Of a stretch of 64,000 nt of DNA, positions 59,377 through 64,000 are shown piece by piece. Under the pieces are notes generated by a model that saw only the letters and a list, made by a program, of their open reading frames with translations, was not told where the DNA came from and did no database searches. Source of the DNA: Bdellovibrionales bacterium (GTDB lineage: Bacteria > Bdellovibrionota > Bdellovibrionia > Bdellovibrionales > Bdellovibrionaceae); NCBI GenBank assembly GCA_005793345.1, contig SXSU01000013.1, positions 1 through 64,000 on the forward strand. Direction: 5' to 3'. Within the stretch, counting starts at the first letter, position 1. The number at the start of each line of letters is the position of its first letter. Position numbers and translations under genes: made by a program.

Positions 59377-60915
59377 ATGAGTCGCTTAGGTAAAATTTTA
59401 TATTTATTATCTGGTTTATGTATTATTGCATTTTTGGTTACTCGTTTTTTAATTGGTGGATTTGTTCCTGCACTTTGGGCTCCCATCGGCTTATGTATTG
59501 CGGGTTTTATAGGAGCTTTATGGGTTGATCGAGCTCTTTATATTGAGTTTCTAAGTATGAAAACAACAAAACATGGGATGAATATGGGAATGATGATTCT
59601 CATGGTTGTTGTCATGCTTGGAGCCATTAACTTTGTTTCGGTTCGTCACTATAAAACTTTTGATTTTTCGTTGGCAAAAGTAAATACACTTTCAGATCAA
59701 TCTATTCAGTTATTAAAAAATTTAGATTCTGATTTAAAAGTGACTTTCTTTTATAAAGAAAGTGATGAGAACCAGCAAAATGGAAATCGACGTTTTTTTC
59801 AAACGTTAATAAAAAAATATCAAGATCAATCATCTCGAGTTCAATTAGATTTTGTTGATGTGAACAAACGACCAGATTTAGCAGAGCAATATGGGGTCAA
59901 CAAAGGTACAGGTACCGTATTTATTGAATATAAAGGTAAACGAAACAGAGTTGATAAAATTGATGAACAAGAACTAACTGGTGCTATTGTTAAAGTTACT
60001 CGTGATAAAGAAAAAACAGTATACGTGGTGACTGGTCATGGTGAAGGGAGTTTAGATGATACAAAAGACCCAATGGGACTTGGTGCTTTTAAAAATTTGT
60101 TAGAAGGTAATCGCTTTTTAACAAAACCATTGCCTTTATTTTCTAATCCTGAAGTTCCAAAAGATGCTGATGTAGTCGTAATACCTGGTCCTCACCAAGC
60201 TTTTACCGCTGTTGAAATAACAGCTTTAGAGAATTATTTAAAAAATGGTGGTAGTGTATTACTTGCCGTAGATTCTAATGTGAATGTGGGGATAGAGCCA
60301 TTACTTTCTAAAGTTGGACTCAGTTTTAAAAACAATTATATTTTAACAGTAGTCAACACAGCCTATGGCCGAGTAGCTGACCCTTCTGCGACACCTATAA
60401 ATGAGTTTTCGCTTTCAAGTCCAATAACAAAAGTTTTTGGTAAGAATGAATTTGTATTATTTAGATTACCACAGGCTATTGTTAAAGGAATTGTTCCAGC
60501 AGGAATTGTTTATGAAGAAATCTTAAAGAGTGGTGATAACTCTTTTGGATTTAATGATACTAAATTTGACAAAGAGGGAGAAAAAGGTCCGTTCTCTGTT
60601 ATGACATCATTAAAAGGAAAATGGCCTGACACAAACGGTGATAAAGAATTTAATTTGTTAGTTGTGGGAGATAGTAAGTTTTTTGGTAACCAATTATATT
60701 ATCGAAATTTAAATCGTGATTTAATTTTAAATTCAATAATGACTTTGGCAAAAGAAGAGAATTCAGTTACTATTACACCAAAAGAAGTTACTGCAACTGA
60801 AATGACTTTAACAGATAATAAATTTTATATTTTTATTTTTGCATTTGTAATTCCATTGCCTTTATTAATGCTCTTGAGCAGCGGTTTCTTATGGTTTAAA
60901 AGGAGACACGCATGA
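59377..60915 (+). CDS. GldG-like ABC-associated protein (DUF4350/ABC-type uncharacterised)
   Basis: From ATG 59377 (SD GGAGG 5 nt upstream) the product has 512 residues. N-terminal and C-terminal membrane segments flank a periplasmic domain with the family's start FVSVRHYKTFDFSLAKVNTLSDQSIQLLKNLDSDLKVTFFYKE, then YVVTGHGEGSLDDTK and NPEVPKDADVVVIPGPHQAFTAVEITALENYLKNGGSVLLAVDSN. The C-terminus is NKFYIFIFAFVIPLPLLMLLSSGFLWFKRRHA. It is the auxiliary subunit of the GldF/GldG type; its role is support of an exporter or of the gliding/cell-envelope machinery. It shares ATGA with the next gene. Confidence 0.88.
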   Translation: MSRLGKILYLLSGLCIIAFLVTRFLIGGFVPALWAPIGLCIAGFIGALWVDRALYIEFLSMKTTKHGMNMGMMILMVVVMLGAINFVSVRHYKTFDFSLAKVNTLSDQSIQLLKNLDSDLKVTFFYKESDENQQNGNRRFFQTLIKKYQDQSSRVQLDFVDVNKRPDLAEQYGVNKGTGTVFIEYKGKRNRVDKIDEQELTGAIVKVTRDKEKTVYVVTGHGEGSLDDTKDPMGLGAFKNLLEGNRFLTKPLPLFSNPEVPKDADVVVIPGPHQAFTAVEITALENYLKNGGSVLLAVDSNVNVGIEPLLSKVGLSFKNNYILTVVNTAYGRVADPSATPINEFSLSSPITKVFGKNEFVLFRLPQAIVKGIVPAGIVYEEILKSGDNSFGFNDTKFDKEGEKGPFSVMTSLKGKWPDTNGDKEFNLLVVGDSKFFGNQLYYRNLNRDLILNSIMTLAKEENSVTITPKEVTATEMTLTDNKFYIFIFAFVIPLPLLMLLSSGFLWFKRRHA

Positions 60916-61940
60916 AGTTAAAGACAAGCACCATTTTTTATATTTTTGTTATTTTACTTGTTGGAGGAGTTTATTATTTTGACTATCACCAGGGAGAGCA
61001 AAAGCAAAAAGCAAAGGATGAAGCTTCTGTCTTACTCCCTTTTGCAAAAGACATTGTAAAAAAAGTTGAGCTGACACAGTCTTCGGGTGAAGTTATTGAA
61101 CTGATTAAAGATGAAAAAGGATGGCAAATAACAAAGCCCATTTCTGATAAAGTTGATCCCAACACTATGAGTGATTGGTTAAATTCAATTACAACAGAAA
61201 AGTCATCTGAAACAATTGGTAATAGTGAATCTGATACTGAATCTGGAAGTGTGAATTGGACGACTTATGGTTTAGATAAACCTAAAGCTAAAATTAAAAT
61301 TTTTAATTATCAAGATCAATCCACTTCAATGGATTTAGGAACACGAAAAAACATTGATGGAAATCCATTTGTTCGTAAAAATCAGGATGCTGTTGTTATG
61401 GTTGGTTCAACGTCTTGGTCCTCTCATCTAGATAAAACAGTGCGTGATTTTCGTGATAAGCGAATCAATCGTGATGGATTTTCATCAATGACTAATTTTA
61501 AAATAAAGAAAGATAAGTTTGTATTGAATCTGAAAACAAAAGAAGGATTATGGTACTCTCCCGAAAATGAGAAAATAAAATTGGCACAAAATAATGTCAG
61601 AGAAGTAGTCAACGCAATAAACGATATGAGAGCTAGTGAGTTTACTTTAGAAGTTGATCCTTCTGTTTCAGATAAAAATAAATTTGGTCTCAGTAAGCCT
61701 TCTATGAGTGTTGAAGTAGAGACAGAGGGTAAGCCTCTTTGGACTGTAGATTTTGGCCAGGATAAAGATAAAAATTGGTATGTCTGGGTAAAAGATCTTC
61801 ACCGAGTTTATAAAGTTGATACAACTCAAGTGGATAAACTTTTTAAGGCTAAACTTGAAGATTTAAAAGAAAAGGAGCCCACACCAACTCCATCTCCATC
61901 ACCATCTCCATCTGCGATTCCAACATTACTTCCCAAATAG
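60912..61940 (+). CDS. DUF4340-domain protein
   Basis: The 342-residue product has an N-terminal membrane anchor (TIFYIFVILLVGGVYYFDYH). Periplasmic repeats of the DUF4340 type follow: VKKVELTQSSGEVIELIKDEKGWQITKPISDKVDPNTMSDWLNSI, FGLSKPSMSVEVETEGKPLWTVDFGQDKDKNWYVWVKDLHRVYKVDTTQVDKLF. The tail is Pro/Ser/Thr-rich (PTPTPSPSPSPSAIP). DUF4340 genes regularly follow gldG-type genes. The overlap of 4 nt with gldG indicates coupled translation. It probably acts as a periplasmic partner of the exporter. Confidence 0.9.
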   Translation: MKLKTSTIFYIFVILLVGGVYYFDYHQGEQKQKAKDEASVLLPFAKDIVKKVELTQSSGEVIELIKDEKGWQITKPISDKVDPNTMSDWLNSITTEKSSETIGNSESDTESGSVNWTTYGLDKPKAKIKIFNYQDQSTSMDLGTRKNIDGNPFVRKNQDAVVMVGSTSWSSHLDKTVRDFRDKRINRDGFSSMTNFKIKKDKFVLNLKTKEGLWYSPENEKIKLAQNNVREVVNAINDMRASEFTLEVDPSVSDKNKFGLSKPSMSVEVETEGKPLWTVDFGQDKDKNWYVWVKDLHRVYKVDTTQVDKLFKAKLEDLKEKEPTPTPSPSPSPSAIPTLLPK

Positions 61941-61949
61941 GTATGAGAT

Positions 61950-62966
61950 ATGAAAATTCAAATTCAATCACCGACGAGAGTTGATTTAGCTGGGGGCACA
62001 TTAGATATGTGGCCCCTTTATTCTTTTATAGGTGGAGCAACGACAATAAATGTGGCAATTGATATTTATACCACTGTTGAGTTAGAAATCACACCTAATG
62101 ATTCAAAAATTGAAATCGAATCATTAGATTTAGGATTTAAAAAAGTATTTGTATCCTATGACCAAGCTATCAAAGAAATGGATCAAGGATTATCTTTATA
62201 CAAAATGCAATTGCAATATTGGAAACCAAATTTTGGTTTTAAGTTGAAAACAAAATCCGACAGTCCAATTGGTGGAGGATTAGGTGGAAGTTCCAGTTTA
62301 TTAATATCATTATTAAAAGCCTTTTCAAAAGCCACTATTAAACCATTTACTTCAGTTCATTCTATGGTTGAATTAGCCCATAACCTAGAAGCAGAACAAT
62401 TACTAACTCCTACAGGAACGCAAGATTATTATCCAGCAATATCTGGAGGAATAAATATTTTAGAATATCGTGCAACTGGAATAGCTCAAGAAGTATTTAA
62501 TGAACCTGATGATTTTATTAATTCTGAATTTTCAAAAAGATTTTTATTAGTGTATACGGGACGCTCTCATCATAGTGGTATGAATAACTTTGAAGTTTTA
62601 AAAAATGCGGTGGCAAAAAAAACTGAAACAATAAAAGCTTTAATTGCCTTAAAATATATTGCACAGGAAATGGCTGCAAAAGTAAAAGCTGGATTATGGT
62701 CAGAGTTAACTCCGCTCTTTCATCGAGAATATGAAGCCAGGGTCCAATTAGCCTCTGCTATTTTGAGTCCAGAGATTGAAAAACTAAAAGAAATTGCACT
62801 ATCAAACGGAGCAGAAGCCATTAAAATATGTGGAGCAGGGGGCGGCGGATGTGTTATGGTGTGGTGTCCAATATCTAAAAAAGATCAAATTGCAAAAGCC
62901 TGTGCAGTCAGTGGTTTTCAGATTATAAATGCAAAACCTGTTGGCTCACTTACTAACTTGCAATAG
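61950..62966 (+). CDS. GHMP-family sugar kinase, D-glycero-D-manno-heptose 7-phosphate kinase-like
   Basis: The 338-residue product begins IQSPTRVDLAGGTLDMWPLYSFIGGATTINVAIDIYT. The ATP loop is DSPIGGGLGGSSSLLISLL (GLGGSS), and the C-terminal motif is KICGAGGGGCVMVW. This is the GHMP kinase order, and the sugar-1/7-phosphate kinases of the HddA type are the closest in layout (PTRVDLAGGTLD). It could phosphorylate a heptose or fucose-like sugar for lipopolysaccharide or O-glycan. It starts 9 nt after the DUF4340 gene, but linkage to the exporter operon is by proximity only. It is convergent with the CheA-like gene, with a 14-nt overlap. Confidence 0.88.
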   Translation: MKIQIQSPTRVDLAGGTLDMWPLYSFIGGATTINVAIDIYTTVELEITPNDSKIEIESLDLGFKKVFVSYDQAIKEMDQGLSLYKMQLQYWKPNFGFKLKTKSDSPIGGGLGGSSSLLISLLKAFSKATIKPFTSVHSMVELAHNLEAEQLLTPTGTQDYYPAISGGINILEYRATGIAQEVFNEPDDFINSEFSKRFLLVYTGRSHHSGMNNFEVLKNAVAKKTETIKALIALKYIAQEMAAKVKAGLWSELTPLFHREYEARVQLASAILSPEIEKLKEIALSNGAEAIKICGAGGGGCVMVWCPISKKDQIAKACAVSGFQIINAKPVGSLTNLQ

Positions 62967-63984
62967 CTAACTTAAATGATTCTTTTTTATATGGGACTCG
63001 AATCCAAAGTTCTGTTCCCTTAGTTACCTCTGTTTTAACAAAGGCTGTACCACCTAAGTTATATGCAGCATGAAGTATTGCATTCATTCCAATCCCACGT
63101 CCTGAGACAATATTAACTTCATCTTTTGTAGAAAATTGACTATCAAAAATATGTTGAATGATATCTTCATCGGACTCATCTGAAAAATTATTATTTTTTA
63201 AGTCCATATTTTTGCGACGTAAAATTTCTCTGATTTTATTTGGATCAATTCCAGCCCCATCATCAGTAATTTTAATTATTAAAAATTCATTTGGGTCAGT
63301 TTTTTGAATATGAATATCAATAGAAATTAGACCATCTTCGTCTTTATGATTAAACTTTCTGATGTCTGGATTTTCTATGCCGTGGTCAATCGCATTATTA
63401 AATTGGTGTATTAAGGTAGAAAATAATTCTGAATACAGTTCACGGTGAACCATAGTATCGCCACCAATTATAAGTAGTGGCTTTAATTTTTTTCCAAGTC
63501 TTTCTGATAAAGTAATAATTGTATCATTATAACCATCCAGAAAATAATTAGCAGGAACATAAAAAATTTCTTGTTCAAATTTTAGAATAAGTTCTTTGAC
63601 ATCTTGAAAGCGATTTAATTTTTTAAGAAAATTATTTAATGTAGGAACTGGTACTTCAATTGTTCTAATACCATGAACAATTGCTGATCCTAAAAATATT
63701 TCATTTGATTTTAAAAAATTTTGAAATTGATATCGAATATTAGAGAAATGATCATTCATAATTGAAAGTGTATCCTTACATAAACCTTCATTATTTATAT
63801 TTATTAAAACTTGTTCAGCGTCGTGAGTTGCTTGTGAAAGATCTTGAATTGCAAAGGAAGCAGCACCACCCTTTAAAGTATGTAAAAGTCTGAATACAAC
63901 TTGAATATTAAATCCAAATTGATCACTTAAAGTTTTTCTTAATTCATCAATTATTTTTTGAGCATCAAAAACAAATTGAGTCAT
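62953..63984 (-). CDS. CheA-like histidine kinase fragment (HPt plus HATPase), runs toward the window edge
   Basis: The 343 residues visible contain an HPt domain with phosphorylatable His35 in LLHTLKGGAASFAIQ. Later there is a HATPase domain: N box FNNAIDHGIENPDIR, G1 DDGAGIDPNKI and G2 SGRGIGMNAILHAAYNLGG, ending in VKGTELWIRVPYK. The frame stays open above the ATG (KRRKEMTQF) to the window edge, so the true N-terminus, probably a receiver or another domain, is likely beyond it. No CheW-like (P5) domain follows the HATPase, unlike chemotaxis CheA. It probably serves a two-component phosphorelay. Confidence 0.85.
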   Translation of the reverse strand: MTQFVFDAQKIIDELRKTLSDQFGFNIQVVFRLLHTLKGGAASFAIQDLSQATHDAEQVLININNEGLCKDTLSIMNDHFSNIRYQFQNFLKSNEIFLGSAIVHGIRTIEVPVPTLNNFLKKLNRFQDVKELILKFEQEIFYVPANYFLDGYNDTIITLSERLGKKLKPLLIIGGDTMVHRELYSELFSTLIHQFNNAIDHGIENPDIRKFNHKDEDGLISIDIHIQKTDPNEFLIIKITDDGAGIDPNKIREILRRKNMDLKNNNFSDESDEDIIQHIFDSQFSTKDEVNIVSGRGIGMNAILHAAYNLGGTAFVKTEVTKGTELWIRVPYKKESFKLAIAS

Positions 63985-64000
63985 TTCTTTGCGTCGCTTT

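Noticed and set aside
1-64000. tRNA, rRNA, tmRNA, RNase P or SRP RNA genes
   Set aside because: I looked through the larger gaps and saw no cloverleaf or conserved RNA core that I could support; an Infernal/tRNAscan run would settle this.

Overview
The window is AT-rich and gene-dense, with no rRNA, tRNA or CRISPR that I can recognise. It looks like chromosome from a member of the Bdellovibrionota (Bdellovibrio relatives). The pointers are a TIGR02147-family regulator, many lipoproteins with a Gly/Ser-rich stretch after the lipobox Cys, many small exported Cys-rich proteins, a short NFACT protein, and a GldA/GldF/GldG/DUF4340 cluster. This assignment is inference from gene content, not from a phylogenetic marker.

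Region by region. 0-4.5 kb is accessory: a truncated XRE regulator, a collagen-like lipoprotein, a higBA toxin-antitoxin module bracketed by two ~50-bp direct repeats, an orphan gene, a relic of a serine recombinase and a 5'-truncated beta-helix-like protein. 4.5-7.9 kb holds a YdeI-family protein, 6-phosphofructokinase and a LysR regulator divergent from a small exported protein. 7.9-19 kb is an envelope block: a TIGR02147 regulator whose ribosome binding site lies in a perfect hairpin, two large exported proteins that share a paired Cys-repeat domain, several gene fragments, an exported ankyrin-repeat protein and a lipoprotein with a tandem Cys repeat. 19-34.5 kb is metabolism and stress: AdhE, TldD/TldE, a Rossmann reductase, an outer-membrane protein, FKBP, acr3-arsC-selO, TrhO, an AraC/NmrA-type divergent pair and a truncated DUF4143-type ATPase.

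34.5-49.5 kb is rich in GNAT acetyltransferases and VOC/glyoxalase folds, including three fusions (GNAT-NUDIX, GNAT-VOC, GNAT-alpha-toroid). It also holds S9, M14 and M23 peptidases, PaiB, an ArsR operon with a nucleotidyltransferase-like protein, and several broken genes. 49.6-57 kb has a two-gene exported operon with a lysozyme-like protein, tryptophanase, cytochrome c, an NFACT protein and a methyltransferase. 57.6-63 kb is an operon-like run: ABC ATPase, ABC permease, GldG-like protein, DUF4340 protein and a GHMP sugar kinase. It meets a CheA-like kinase that runs toward the window edge.

The most striking unexplained structure is a dispersed family of palindromic elements in intergenic gaps near 3.1, 27.0, 31.2, 33.3, 51.9 (relic), 54.1, 57.2, 57.4 and 57.6 kb. 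The fullest copies combine a large imperfect palindrome (A) with a GGGGTGATT hairpin (B) and a TTATGAAAAT hairpin (C). One copy is nested symmetrically inside another 14-bp inverted repeat, making a 94-bp palindrome.
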